A stretch of DNA of 64,000 nucleotides from positions 248,001 to 312,000 of the forward strand of contig CALSQO010000002.1 in assembly GCA_943788495.1 (NCBI GenBank), given 5' to 3'. This stretch comes from UA16 sp905478895 (GTDB lineage Bacteria > Bacteroidota > Bacteroidia > Flavobacteriales_D > Sanyastnellaceae). Position numbers and translations under genes: made by a program. The notes below the pieces were generated by a model that saw only the letters and a program-made list of their open reading frames with translations, was not told where the DNA came from and searched no databases. Shown here piece after piece: positions 1 to 9,500 of the stretch; the stretch's first letter is position 1; the number at the start of each line of letters is the position of its first letter.

Positions 1-830
1 AGTGCGGCGAATAGGGGTATGATATAGGTAACGGAAGCGGCCGTGACAGCACTGGTCCACGCAATGAGTTGATTGAACAATACCAAGGCACCTGCAGTTC
101 CAAAGGCCGCTAAGACGCTGACTGCAGCGAGCCCGCGAAGACCATCCGGATGCGAGGCAATCAAGTGTGGAATATCTCCAGTGATGAAAACGAAGCTCGC
201 AGGCAAGGCAACAAGTCCAAGGGAACATGCAGCGATAACGGGGCTCTTGAGCCCGCGAAGCTTTTCGCGCGTGATGTTCACGCTGATGCCATAGCAGACG
301 GTAGCAATCACGAGCAGCAAACTGGGGATGAAAATGGAGGGACTGGGTTCACTGGATAAGATGCTGGCCGATTGCTGGGCTTGAATGAGCCAAAGGGTTC
401 CAGCGAATCCGATGGCAATTCCGCCCAATTGATTTCGTTGCACGGCAATTCCGAATGCAGCCATTCCGATTAATAGCGTCCAGATGGGACTGAGGGCATT
501 GAGCATTCCTGCCATTGCACTGGGGAGTGCGGTTTGGGCTGTGGCGAAGAGAATCGCAGGGATGAAGCTCCCGACCGTACCGATCAAACTCACCCAAAGC
601 CATTGCGCTTTATTCAGGGATTTCCAATGCCGCAGGGAGATGGGCAGCAAGGTGAATCCGGCAATGGCAATCCGAAGAGCGGCAAGCTCAACGGGAGGGA
701 AGAGCGGACTTCCATCAGCGGCAAACAGCCCCCACTTCATCAGGATAAAACTACTGCCCCAAACAAAGCCGAGAAGCAACAACACGAATGCAGGTGCCCA
801 ACGTTGTTTGGGGGATGGTTGGCTCGGCAT
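1..830 (-). CDS. EamA/DMT-family transporter (C-terminal part cut by window edge)
   Basis: The minus strand is open from an ATG at 828-830 to the window edge, giving 276 residues without a stop. The product is a string of hydrophobic segments, beginning near residue 13 (AFVLLLLGFVWGSSFILMKW). It has the drug/metabolite-transporter layout of two EamA halves: the first spans roughly residues 10-145 and the second starts near residue 160 (LLLVIATVCYGISVNITREK). Family members are inner-membrane exporters of metabolites or amino acids. The substrate cannot be read from the sequence. The GxxWGSSF stretch in the first helix is typical of the family. The gene diverges from the HMA lipoprotein at 891, with about 60 bp between starts. 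The last one or two helices lie outside the window. Confidence 0.85.
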   Translation of the reverse strand, partial: MPSQPSPKQRWAPAFVLLLLGFVWGSSFILMKWGLFAADGSPLFPPVELAALRIAIAGFTLLPISLRHWKSLNKAQWLWVSLIGTVGSFIPAILFATAQTALPSAMAGMLNALSPIWTLLIGMAAFGIAVQRNQLGGIAIGFAGTLWLIQAQQSASILSSEPSPSIFIPSLLLVIATVCYGISVNITREKLRGLKSPVIAACSLGLVALPASFVFITGDIPHLIASHPDGLRGLAAVSVLAAFGTAGALVLFNQLIAWTSAVTAASVTYIIPLFAA

Positions 831-851
831 GGGGCTTGAAATTAAGTTATG

Positions 852-886
852 TTGGGTATACGCCGTACTTCACCAGCGTATATTTG
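852..886 (+). promoter_or_regulatory. Bacteroidota-type promoter of the HMA lipoprotein gene
   Basis: A perfect -7 box, TATATTTG, lies at 879-886. A TTG lies at 852-854, 24 bases upstream, slightly longer than the usual -33 spacing. The ATG at 891 falls five bases after the box, where transcription would be expected to begin, so the mRNA may be leaderless. Confidence 0.55.
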
Positions 887-890
887 CAAC

Positions 891-1313
891 ATGCGCAGCG
901 ATATTCTTTCTCTACATCAGAAGAAGCGATTTGTTCTGGTGGGCAGTGTTTTGGTGTTTGCCCTTGGCCTGTCAAGTTGTGGCGATTCGGGGTCGTCTTA
1001 TGAAGTCACAGAAAACCACACGGCAGGCACTTCCGAATTGACGATGGCGAGGCTGGATGTTTCAGGAATGATGTGCGCGCACGCATGTGGTGGAAAGATC
1101 AAAAAAGAATTGCTGAAAGTAGAAGGTGTCGCGAATGCATCCATTGAATTCGAAGAGAACCGTGATTTGAATTTTGCGGAGGTCGAATACGATGCGAAAA
1201 CCGTAGAATTGAGTGGTTTGGTGGAAGCGATTGCCGGCATTGCCGACGGAAAGTTGTACGCCGTTGAGGCGGTTGAAGTCACGCATTTTGCAAAAGGAGC
1301 CCAACTCAACTGA
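891..1313 (+). CDS. Heavy-metal-associated (HMA) domain lipoprotein
   Basis: This 140-residue protein starts with a lipoprotein signal: basic residues 11-13, a hydrophobic core, and lipobox GLSSC with Cys30. A single HMA-like ferredoxin fold occupies about residues 52-125. The usual GMTCxxC metal loop appears as GMMCAHAC, so the two cysteines (62 and 66) are three residues apart rather than two. This CX3C form is known in Bacteroidota HMA proteins. The likely role is copper (or other soft metal) binding in the periplasm, anchored to a membrane. It sits directly upstream of heme A synthase, whose product goes to the copper-containing oxidase, so a part in oxidase assembly is plausible but inferred. 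The start at 891 is preferred over the in-frame 849 because the promoter box ends at 886. Confidence 0.75.
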   Translation: MRSDILSLHQKKRFVLVGSVLVFALGLSSCGDSGSSYEVTENHTAGTSELTMARLDVSGMMCAHACGGKIKKELLKVEGVANASIEFEENRDLNFAEVEYDAKTVELSGLVEAIAGIADGKLYAVEAVEVTHFAKGAQLN

Positions 1314-2343
1314 ACGAATCGAACGGTCGCTGCGCCGTATCACCCGGGTTGCCTTGGTAATGACCTCAATGGTCGTTTTGGCCGGAAGCGTTGTGCGCAT
1401 GACCGGCTCCGGAATGGGATGTCCCGATTGGCCGAAGTGTTTTGGCTTACTAATTCCGCCCACTTCGGCGGATGAAGTCACCTGGACGGAAGGCGAAAGC
1501 TACGCCGCGGGCCGAATGCTCATAGCACACGACACCCTCTGGGTAGCGCAAACGGAGATGGTAGCAGCGGATTTTGAACGGGAGCGTTCCGCTGGCAATT
1601 GGGAGGCATATACAAAGCATAGTTATGCCACATTCAATTCCCTGCATACGTGGGTTGAGTTCATCAACCGACTGATTGGGGCACTGACGGGCATTCCGGC
1701 TTTGCTTTTGATTGCACTGTCCTTCTTTGGTGGATGGAGGTACCGATTGTGGAATCCGTTTCGTTGGTCCGTCGTGCATTTGTTCTTTTTGGGCCTTGTC
1801 GCCTGGATGGGAAAAAAGGTGGTGGACGGCAATCTGATTCCATTTTCAATCACGCTTCACATGTTGGGCGCAGTATTCATCTTAATGGCGTTGGCACTTA
1901 TTTTGTATTCTGTGCGGCAGGGGCATTGGAAAGAATCCCCTGGTGTTCAAAGAAAGGTTTGGCTGGTGCTTGCAGCTCTTTTAACGTTGGGTCAATTGAT
2001 TGCAGGAACACAGGTTCGCGAACAAGTGGATGTTTTGATGCACTTGGGCATTGAACGGTCGGATGTATTGGACGGCCTGCCGGATTGGTGGAAATTGCAC
2101 CGTTCGGGCTCTTGGATAGTCCTCACGGCACAACTCATGTGGATTTGGCCACAATTGAAAATCAAATCTCCATTGGGTGGAGTGGCACGCTGGTCTCTCG
2201 GACTCATTGCTGTGCAGATGGCGTCGGGAATTGCATTCGTATTGCTGGCCATGCCTGCGGTTCTTCAGCCGCTTCACCTTTTGCTGGCGGTGGGCCTGCT
2301 CTTATTAAACTTCTGGGCTTTATTGGCCTCAGTCAATCGCTGA
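1288..2343 (+). CDS. ctaA: Heme A synthase (COX15/CtaA family)
   Basis: This integral membrane protein oxidises the C8 methyl of heme O to make heme A for cytochrome c oxidase. The conserved loop GSGMGCPDWPKCFG follows the first helix. Histidines expected to bind heme occur in HTWVEFINRL, ITLHMLGAV and later helices, and about eight transmembrane helices are visible. The start is uncertain: a TTG at 1288 gives about 351 residues, the usual family length, and overlaps the HMA gene by 26 bp. An ATG at 1213 would overlap by about 100 bp, and an ATG at 1360 would cut into the first helix. It matches the aa3-type oxidase genes at 60.9-64 kb. Confidence 0.88.
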   Translation: MQKEPNSTERIERSLRRITRVALVMTSMVVLAGSVVRMTGSGMGCPDWPKCFGLLIPPTSADEVTWTEGESYAAGRMLIAHDTLWVAQTEMVAADFERERSAGNWEAYTKHSYATFNSLHTWVEFINRLIGALTGIPALLLIALSFFGGWRYRLWNPFRWSVVHLFFLGLVAWMGKKVVDGNLIPFSITLHMLGAVFILMALALILYSVRQGHWKESPGVQRKVWLVLAALLTLGQLIAGTQVREQVDVLMHLGIERSDVLDGLPDWWKLHRSGSWIVLTAQLMWIWPQLKIKSPLGGVARWSLGLIAVQMASGIAFVLLAMPAVLQPLHLLLAVGLLLLNFWALLASVNR

Positions 2344-2365
2344 TCTGTTCCTTCGAAACGATTGG

Positions 2366-2410
2366 TTTTAAAACAAAAGAGCCGAATCCCATAATTGGAA
2401 TCCAGCTCTT
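2366..2410 (-). terminator. Rho-independent terminator of nrdBA
   Basis: Read on the minus strand, AAGAGC pairs with GCTCTT and ATTCC pairs with GGGAT across a 3x3 internal loop and a six-base apical loop (plus-strand 2377-2410). A U-rich tract follows (TTGTTTT on the minus strand). It lies 27 bp beyond the nrdA stop, between convergent ctaA and nrdA. Confidence 0.7.
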
Positions 2411-2436
2411 CGAGGTTGTTAGGGCATTCATTCAAA

Positions 2437-4836
2437 TCATCCACTGCACATTTCACAGTCGGATCCATTCTCGATGGAGCATGCCATTGCCGCCTGCTCT
2501 TCATCGGTCATATCTTGGATTGCCTTTCGAGGAGCCTCAGGCGTTTCGACTGCTGCAGCTACCGGTGCTTCCTTGTATTTCTTGTCCACGGTGAACTTGA
2601 TTGCATCCGTCGCCGCTTTGGTGCGCAGGTAGTACATGCCTGTTTTCAATCCTTGTTTCCAAGCATAGAAATGCATGGAGGTCAATTTCGCCGTGTTGAC
2701 GTTTTCCATGAAGACATTCAGGGACTGAGATTGGCAGATGAATGCTCCGCGATCTGCGGACATGTCAATCAATGCCCGCTGGGGAATTTCCCAAGCCGTG
2801 CGATATAACGCCTTCAGGTTGTCCGGGATTTCATTGATGTTTTGGATGGATCCGTTCGCAGAGATGATGCGGTTTTTCATGTCGTCATCCCATAGGCCGA
2901 GTTTCGTGAGGTCCCGCAGCAAGTGCTTGTTCACGATGATGAATTCACCTGATAGCACCCGTCGGGTGTAAATATTGGATGTGTAGGGCTCAAAGCACTC
3001 GTTGTTGCCTAGGATTTGCGCTGTAGATGCTGTGGGCATTGGTGCGAGCAGCAGAGAATTGCGCAAACCGTGTTCTTTGATTTCTTCCTTTAATACGTTC
3101 CATTCCCATCGGTCGGTGGGGGTCACTCCCCATAAATCAAATTGCAACTTGCCTTCAGAGGCGGGAGAGCCTTTGAATGATTCATAGGCTCCTTCTTCTT
3201 TGGCCATATCCTTGGACGCGGTGCACGCGGCATAGTAGATGGTTTCGAAGATTTCTCGATTCAACGCTCGGGCTTCATCCGAATCAAATGGGTGACGCAT
3301 AAGAATGAATACATCCGCCAATCCCTGCACGCCAAGACCAATGGGTCGGTGGCGCATATTGGAATTACGGGCTTCCGGAATCGGGTAATAATTGCGATCG
3401 ATGATGCGGTTGAGGTTCCGTGTCACCTGGTACGTTACTTCGAAAAGTTTGTCGTGATCGAACGTGCCGTTTTTGACGTATTTCGGCAAGGCAACAGAGG
3501 CGAGGTTGCATACGGCGACTTCGTCTGGAGCGGTGTACTCAATGATTTCCGTGCAGAGATTCGAAGACTTAATCGTGCCCAGGTTTTGCTGGTTGGACTT
3601 GGAGTTCGCTGCATCCTTGTAGAGCATATAAGGCGTACCGGTTTCGATTTGTGATTCCAAAACCTTGAACCACAACTCCTGGGCTTTGATCGTCTTACGT
3701 CCTTTGCCTTCGGCTTCGTATTTGGTGTACAACGCCTCAAAATCAGCGCTGTGCGTATCTGAGAGTCCGGGGCATTCGTTTGGACACATCAGCGTCCAAT
3801 CGCCATTTTCTTCGACGCGTTTCATGAACAAATCGGGAATCCAAAGGGCGTAAAACAAATCGCGTGCACGCTGCTCTTCCTTTCCGTGATTTTTCTTCAG
3901 TTCTAGGAAGTCGAAAATGTCTGCGTGCCATGGCTCGATGTAGACCGCAAAAGATCCCTTGCGCTTCCCTCCACCTTGGTCGACGTATCGGGCGGTATCG
4001 TTGAAAACGCGCAGCATGGGCACGATTCCATTCGACGTACCGTTGGTGCCTTTGATGTAGGAGCCAGTGGCGCGGATATCGTGTATGGACAAACCAATGC
4101 CTCCAGCATTCTGGGAAATCTTAGCACATTGCTTGAGCGTGTCATAGATACCGCTGATGCTGTCTTCTTGTGTCGTCAACAAGAAGCAACTGGACATTTG
4201 AGGCTTCGGGGTTCCTGAATTGAATAGGGTGGGCGTGGCATGGGTGAACCAGCCGTCACTCATGAGATTGTAGGTGTTTACCGCCGCGTCCATGTCATCC
4301 TTGTGAATGCCTACCGCAACGCGCATCAGCATGTGCTGGGGGCGCTCTACAATTTCGCCGTTGATTTTCAGCAAGTAGCTTCGCTCCAACGTCTTGAATC
4401 CGAAATAATCGTAATTGAAATCCCGATCATAAATGATTTGTGAGTCCAAAAATTCAGCCTGCTCGCGAATGATTTCTATGACATCTGTGGCAACCAAGGA
4501 AGCATTTTGCCCCGTGATGGGATCGATGTAATTGTGCAAGTCTTCCATCGTCTCAGCGAAGGATTTCTTCGTTGACTTGTGAAGATTGGATAGCGCAATT
4601 CGGCTGGCGAGGCTCGCGTAATCCGGATGGGTTACAGCGTTGGTCGCCGCCACTTCCGCTGCTAAATTGTCTAACTCAGTAGTAGTGACTCCGTCGTACA
4701 CCCCCTCAATCACCCGCATTGCGACTTTCACAGGATCCACGGCAGGGTGCAATTCGTAACAGAGTTTTTTAATTCTTGCTGTGATTTTATCGAATTGAAC
4801 GGGCTCCTTGCGTCCGTCTCTTTTTAGTACGTGCAT
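2437..4836 (-). CDS. nrdA: Ribonucleoside-diphosphate reductase class Ia, large subunit
   Basis: This 799-residue R1 subunit reduces ribonucleoside diphosphates to deoxy forms together with NrdB. An ATP-cone covers about residues 1-95 (MHVLKRDGRKEPVQFDKI), so dATP feedback is expected. Catalytic residues are present: the first redox cysteine in MSSCFLLT, the Asn-Cys-Glu triad in SSNLCTEI, the second redox cysteine in AVCNLAS, and the C-terminal thiol relay in DCEMCSG. The protein is full length with no frame break. It lies 59 bp downstream of nrdB on the same strand, forming an nrdB-nrdA operon that ends at the hairpin at 2366-2410. Confidence 0.97.
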   Translation of the reverse strand: MHVLKRDGRKEPVQFDKITARIKKLCYELHPAVDPVKVAMRVIEGVYDGVTTTELDNLAAEVAATNAVTHPDYASLASRIALSNLHKSTKKSFAETMEDLHNYIDPITGQNASLVATDVIEIIREQAEFLDSQIIYDRDFNYDYFGFKTLERSYLLKINGEIVERPQHMLMRVAVGIHKDDMDAAVNTYNLMSDGWFTHATPTLFNSGTPKPQMSSCFLLTTQEDSISGIYDTLKQCAKISQNAGGIGLSIHDIRATGSYIKGTNGTSNGIVPMLRVFNDTARYVDQGGGKRKGSFAVYIEPWHADIFDFLELKKNHGKEEQRARDLFYALWIPDLFMKRVEENGDWTLMCPNECPGLSDTHSADFEALYTKYEAEGKGRKTIKAQELWFKVLESQIETGTPYMLYKDAANSKSNQQNLGTIKSSNLCTEIIEYTAPDEVAVCNLASVALPKYVKNGTFDHDKLFEVTYQVTRNLNRIIDRNYYPIPEARNSNMRHRPIGLGVQGLADVFILMRHPFDSDEARALNREIFETIYYAACTASKDMAKEEGAYESFKGSPASEGKLQFDLWGVTPTDRWEWNVLKEEIKEHGLRNSLLLAPMPTASTAQILGNNECFEPYTSNIYTRRVLSGEFIIVNKHLLRDLTKLGLWDDDMKNRIISANGSIQNINEIPDNLKALYRTAWEIPQRALIDMSADRGAFICQSQSLNVFMENVNTAKLTSMHFYAWKQGLKTGMYYLRTKAATDAIKFTVDKKYKEAPVAAAVETPEAPRKAIQDMTDEEQAAMACSIENGSDCEMCSG

Positions 4837-4895
4837 GTGCTAGGGAATAATAGGGTGGGTCGAGGGTGAGGGGTGTGCGGTCGATGAAACGTCAA

Positions 4896-5951
4896 TCAGA
4901 AATCGGCATCAAGGCTGAATGATTTGCTGCTCTCATCAGATTTATTCAAGACACCCGCCTTTTGGTATTCGCCAACGCGTTTCTCGAAGAAGTTGGTTTT
5001 TCCTTGCAACGAAATCATATCCATGAAGTCAAATGGATTGCTCACGTTGTACTCTTTATCGGTTCCAAGTTCGACAAGCAAGCGATCGGCAACGAATTCG
5101 ATGTATTGTGACATCAAGTCAGAGTTCATTCCAATCAATCGAACGGGCAAGGATTCACAAATGAATTCTTTCTCAATTTCAACGGCGTCGATAATGATTT
5201 TGCGCAACGTTTTGTTCGGCAGCTTGTTGACGATGTGATCGTTGTAAAGCAAGCAAGCAAAGTCGCAGTGCATGCCTTCATCACGTGAAATCAACTCATT
5301 TGAGAAGCTTAATCCTGGCATGAGGCCCCGCTTCTTCAACCAGAAGATTGAGCAGAAGCTTCCGCTGAAGAAGATTCCTTCGACTGCCGCGAATGCGACA
5401 ATGCGCTCTGCAAATGATCCGTTATCGATCCAGTCCAATGCCCACTCGGCTTTCTTTTTCACACAATCCATGGTTTCGATGGCGTTGAAGAGCTTGTCTT
5501 TTTCCGCGTCGTCCTTGATGTATGTGTCAATCAACAAAGAGTAGGTCTCGGAGTGAATGTTTTCCATCATGATTTGGAAACCGTAAAAGAACTTGGCTTC
5601 CGTGTATTGCACTTCAGCGACAAAGTTTTCGGCAAGGTTTTCGTTCACGATGCCATCTGATGCGGCAAAGAAGGCCAGAATATGTTTGACGAAATAGCGC
5701 TCGTCATCATTGAGCTTGTCATTCCAATCCACAAGGTCAGCGGCGAGGTCAATTTCTTCTGCAGTCCAAAAGCTCGCTTCCGACTTTTTGTAGAAACTCC
5801 AGATGTCGTCGTGTTTGATTGGGAAGAGGACAAACCGATTGGGATTGTCTTCGAGAATGGGTTCGGCTACAACGGTGTTTTGTGGCAGAACTTCCTCGAT
5901 GGACGTTTGGACTTCAGTGGTCTCGATCTGGTTTTCGGTTGTCTCGTTCAT
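4896..5951 (-). CDS. nrdB: Ribonucleoside-diphosphate reductase class Ia, small subunit
   Basis: This 351-residue ferritin-like R2 subunit houses the diiron site and radical. The motif ENIHSETY gives iron ligands Glu130 and His133 and the radical Tyr137. The remaining ligands appear as Glu191 in AVEGIFFSG and Glu225/His228 in SRDEGMH. The retained tyrosine marks it as class Ia rather than Ic. The C-terminal tail SFSLDADF is the expected R1-docking peptide. Residues 1-35 are acidic and probably disordered. It is the promoter-proximal gene of the nrdBA operon, and no clear -7 box was found just upstream. A gap of about 570 bp separates it from divergent secA. Confidence 0.97.
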   Translation of the reverse strand: MNETTENQIETTEVQTSIEEVLPQNTVVAEPILEDNPNRFVLFPIKHDDIWSFYKKSEASFWTAEEIDLAADLVDWNDKLNDDERYFVKHILAFFAASDGIVNENLAENFVAEVQYTEAKFFYGFQIMMENIHSETYSLLIDTYIKDDAEKDKLFNAIETMDCVKKKAEWALDWIDNGSFAERIVAFAAVEGIFFSGSFCSIFWLKKRGLMPGLSFSNELISRDEGMHCDFACLLYNDHIVNKLPNKTLRKIIIDAVEIEKEFICESLPVRLIGMNSDLMSQYIEFVADRLLVELGTDKEYNVSNPFDFMDMISLQGKTNFFEKRVGEYQKAGVLNKSDESSKSFSLDADF

Positions 5952-6518
5952 TTTTCTTCTGTGTTCTTCGCCGGAAAGCGATAGCGTTTTTCAAATTCTC
6001 TTGCATCAAATCTCGTTTTCAGTGGTTGGCATTCTTCAAATCCAATGTCCTTTTCCTTCGCCAGATTAGCGGCGATTAGGGGGTCGAATCCCCGTCCTTG
6101 AGTTTGATTGTTGTGCTGCTTGTGCAGTTTGACAATGGTGGTTCAAGGCATTTTTTTCGCCTTCCGAAGAAGGGCGAAGGAGATGCAATTGATTTGAACG
6201 AATGCAGACCGACGAAACGGCTTCTCCGCATTTGTGAGTCAAAGAAAATCCAAAGAGGGGCACAACGCCAAAACAAAAGAATTCACAATCGGAAGGAGTT
6301 GTTAACAAGCGAGGTTGTTGACTCTTCGCAAGCTTCAGTCTAGACTGACAATGGAGTGAATTTTTAGTTCATTGGGGAAAAGTAAGGGCAAGTTTATTGC
6401 TGTTTTTTTAATGTGATTTTGTACGACTCAAGCGGTCTGTTTTTCAGGTTCGTTGTGCGCACAAATGTTTCCGGGTGTTCTTCGCAAAAATTAGCCGCAT
6501 TTGCGGCCGTATCCTCCT
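5952..6518. other. Long nrdB-secA intergenic region without a convincing gene
   Basis: About 570 bp separate the divergent nrdB and secA genes, by far the longest gene-free stretch here. Short open frames cross it (for example 6066-6308 on the minus strand) but look non-coding. Visible structure: a GC hairpin around 6148-6177, a T-loop-like stretch at 6079-6093 that is not a tRNA, and a perfect 14-bp palindrome at 6335-6348. It must hold the nrdBA promoter, though I could not place a full TAnnTTTG box for it. Confidence 0.6.
6335..6348. promoter_or_regulatory. Perfect 14-bp palindrome, candidate operator
   Basis: TCAGTCTAGACTGA is its own reverse complement. It lies in the divergent nrdB-secA region, about 180 bp before the secA start and 380 bp before nrdB. 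No T-tract follows it, so a protein-binding site is more likely than a terminator. It does not resemble the NrdR box consensus. The factor is unknown. Confidence 0.35.
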
Positions 6519-6526
6519 TATTTTTG
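6519..6526 (+). promoter_or_regulatory. -7 promoter box of secA
   Basis: TATTTTTG fits TAnnTTTG. A TTG lies at 6501-6503, with only 15 bases between, which is short. The secA ATG begins five bases after the box, so transcription would start at or beside the initiation codon. Confidence 0.45.
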
Positions 6527-6530
6527 TCCC

Positions 6531-9500
6531 ATGCTGAAAGCGTTATTTAAAAAACTTGTCGGTGACAAAGTGGAAGGGGACTTGCGTGAGATCCAACCTA
6601 CGGTTGAAGCGGTTCACAGTTTTGAAGCAGAATTCATCCAGCTTCAAGACTCGGGCTTAAGGTCCCGGACAGCGGATCTCAAGAAGCGCATATCTGCTCA
6701 CGTGGCATCATTGGAAGAAGAATCTTCTGCATTGAAGGCGAAAGCTTCTGCCATGGGCGAAGAGGACCTGGAACAAAAAGAGGCGATTTATGATTCCATC
6801 GATGCCCTCGAAAAAAGCATCAACGAAAAATTAGAGGAAGTACTAGAGGAGGTGATGGCTGAGGCGTTTGCACTTGTCAAAGAAACAGCTAGGCGTTTGT
6901 CGGAGAACAAAGAACTCAGGGTCGAGGCTACAGATTGGGACCGTGATACGGCAGCACGAAGAACAGGTGTGACGATTGAGGGAGATGAAGCTGTTTGGCA
7001 CAACAAATGGTTGGCTGCAGGATCTGAGGTGGAATGGAACATGGTGCATTATGATGTCCAACTGGTTGGGGGAACGGCATTGCATCGGGGCAAGGTGGCC
7101 GAAATGCAAACAGGAGAAGGCAAGACATTGGTCGCAACGTTGCCTGTGTTTCTCAATGCATTGACTGAAAAGGGTGTGCATTTGGTGACGGTGAATGATT
7201 ACCTCGCCCGAAGGGACTCGGAATGGATGGCGCCCATTTTTGAATTTCATGGAATGAAGGTGGATTGCATTGATAAGCATCAACCAAATAGTGAATCACG
7301 TCGTGCAGCATACCGTGCAGACATCACCTACGGAACGAACAACGAGTTTGGCTTTGATTATCTGCGCGACAACATGGCGCAGCGTCCGGATCAATTGGTT
7401 CAACGAAAGCACCACTATGCCATTGTGGACGAGGTGGACTCGGTTTTGATTGATGAGGCACGCACGCCCTTGATCATTAGCGGTCCCACTCCCAAAGGTG
7501 ACCAGCAAGAATTTGAGGAATTGAAGCCAAAAGTGGTCAACCTCGTTTCGATTCAACAGAAGGCTGCACAAAAGTTTTTAGCCGATGCAAAACAACTCTT
7601 GACCAAAGAGGGCGCAAGCAAGGATGAAATAGCCGAAGGTGGATTGGCCTTGTTTCGCGCTTTTCGCGCCCTGCCCAAATCCAAGGCATTGATTAAATTC
7701 CTGAGTGCTGAGGGCATGAAACAGCAGCTCTTGAAAACTGAAGGGATTTACTTGCAAGACAATAAGCGCGAGATGCCGAAGGCAGATGAAGAGCTGTATT
7801 TTGTCATCGACGAGAAGCAAAATCAGGTGGAATTGACTGAAAAAGGAATCGAGTACCTCACGGCGAATATGGAGGACGATAACTTTTTCACCATGCCAGA
7901 CCTGGCGACGGAATTGGTTACGATTGACAACGGTCCGGGTGAGGAGGAGGCCAAGCTTGAGATGAAAAGCAAGCTCATGGCTGACTATGGCGTCAAGAGT
8001 GCACGCGTGCATACCATGAATCAATTGCTCAAGGCATATGCCTTGTTCGAAAAGGACGTGGACTATGTCCTCATGGACAACAAGGTGAAAATCGTTGATG
8101 AACAAACGGGACGGATCATGGACGGCCGTCGGTATTCGGACGGCTTGCATCAAGCTATTGAGGCGAAGGAAAGTGTAAAAGTCGAGGCGGCAACACAAAC
8201 GTATGCTACGGTTACGTTGCAAAACTACTTCCGCATGTACCACAAGCTTTCGGGCATGACGGGCACTGCCGAAACCGAAGCGGGAGAACTATGGGACATC
8301 TACGAATTGGACGTCATGGCCATTCCAACGAATCGCCCCATTGCCCGAGACGATCGAGAGGATTTGGTTTACAAGACGAAAAGAGAGAAATACAACGCCA
8401 TCATTGATGATGTCGTGAAGATGCGGGAGGCCGGACGCCCGGTTTTGGTCGGAACAACCACGGTTGAAGTCAGTGAATTGCTCTCGCGAATGCTGGACAT
8501 TCGGAAGATCAGTCACCAGGTGCTCAATGCCAAGCTTCACCAACGTGAGGCGGAAATTGTAACTGCGGCCGGAATGCCTGGAACGGTCACAATTGCCACC
8601 AACATGGCGGGACGTGGGACAGACATCAAACTTACAGACGACACGAAAGCCGCAGGAGGATTGGCCATCATTGGAACGGAACGCCATGACAGCCGTCGCG
8701 TTGACCGCCAGCTGCGAGGACGGGCTGGCAGGCAGGGAGATCCGGGATCATCGCAATTCTACGTCTCGCTTGAAGACGACCTCATGCGTTTGTTCTCATC
8801 GGACCGGGTTTCGAAAATGATGGATCGGATGGGCCACCAAGAAGGTGACGTGATTCAGCATTCCATGATCACAAAGTCCATTGAAAGGGCACAGAAAAAG
8901 GTCGAGGAAAACAATTTCGGGGTTCGGAAGCGCTTGCTGGAGTACGATGATGTGATGAACGCTCAGCGCGAAGTCATATACAAACGCCGCCGCCACGCAT
9001 TGCATGGCGACCGATTGCGCACGGACATCGCCAACATGTTCTTCGAACTGATCGAGGGTTCGGTTTTGGCTTATCACCCCGGGAAGGAATTTGAACCTTT
9101 CCGTCTCTCCCTGCTCAAGGACTTTGGGATTGAACCGCCGATTGATGCCGATGCTTTTGGCTCTCAACCACCGGAAGACGTTGCATTCTCAACCTACCAA
9201 GAAGCCGAACGCGTTTATCGAACGAAATTGACGGAATTGGCGGAACGAGCGCATCCCGTGATTCAAAAGGTGCAAGAAGACCCTTCGAATGATTACCAGC
9301 AAATCTTGGTGCCATTTACCGATGGTCGCAAGACGATGCAAGTTGCGACAAACATTGACGAAAGTGTCGCCTCATCGGGTGTGAGCGTCATGGAAAGCTT
9401 GGAAAAGGCAGTTGTTTTGGCCATCATTGACCAGTATTGGAAAGAGCACCTCAGGGATATGGACGATTTGAGGTCCAATGTTCAGTTGGCACGTTTCGAG

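Noticed and set aside
6079..6093. T-loop-like GGGGGTCGAATCCCC in the nrdB-secA gap
   Set aside because: The loop size is wrong for a tRNA T arm, and I found no acceptor stem, anticodon arm or CCA end around it on either strand, nor a tmRNA layout.
6066..6308. 80-codon open frame on the minus strand in the nrdB-secA gap
   Set aside because: No recognisable domain, composition unlike the neighbouring proteins, and no promoter or ribosome-binding context.
7578..8243. 221-codon antisense open frame inside secA
   Set aside because: A shadow of the strongly conserved SecA coding strand; the antisense product shows no domain.
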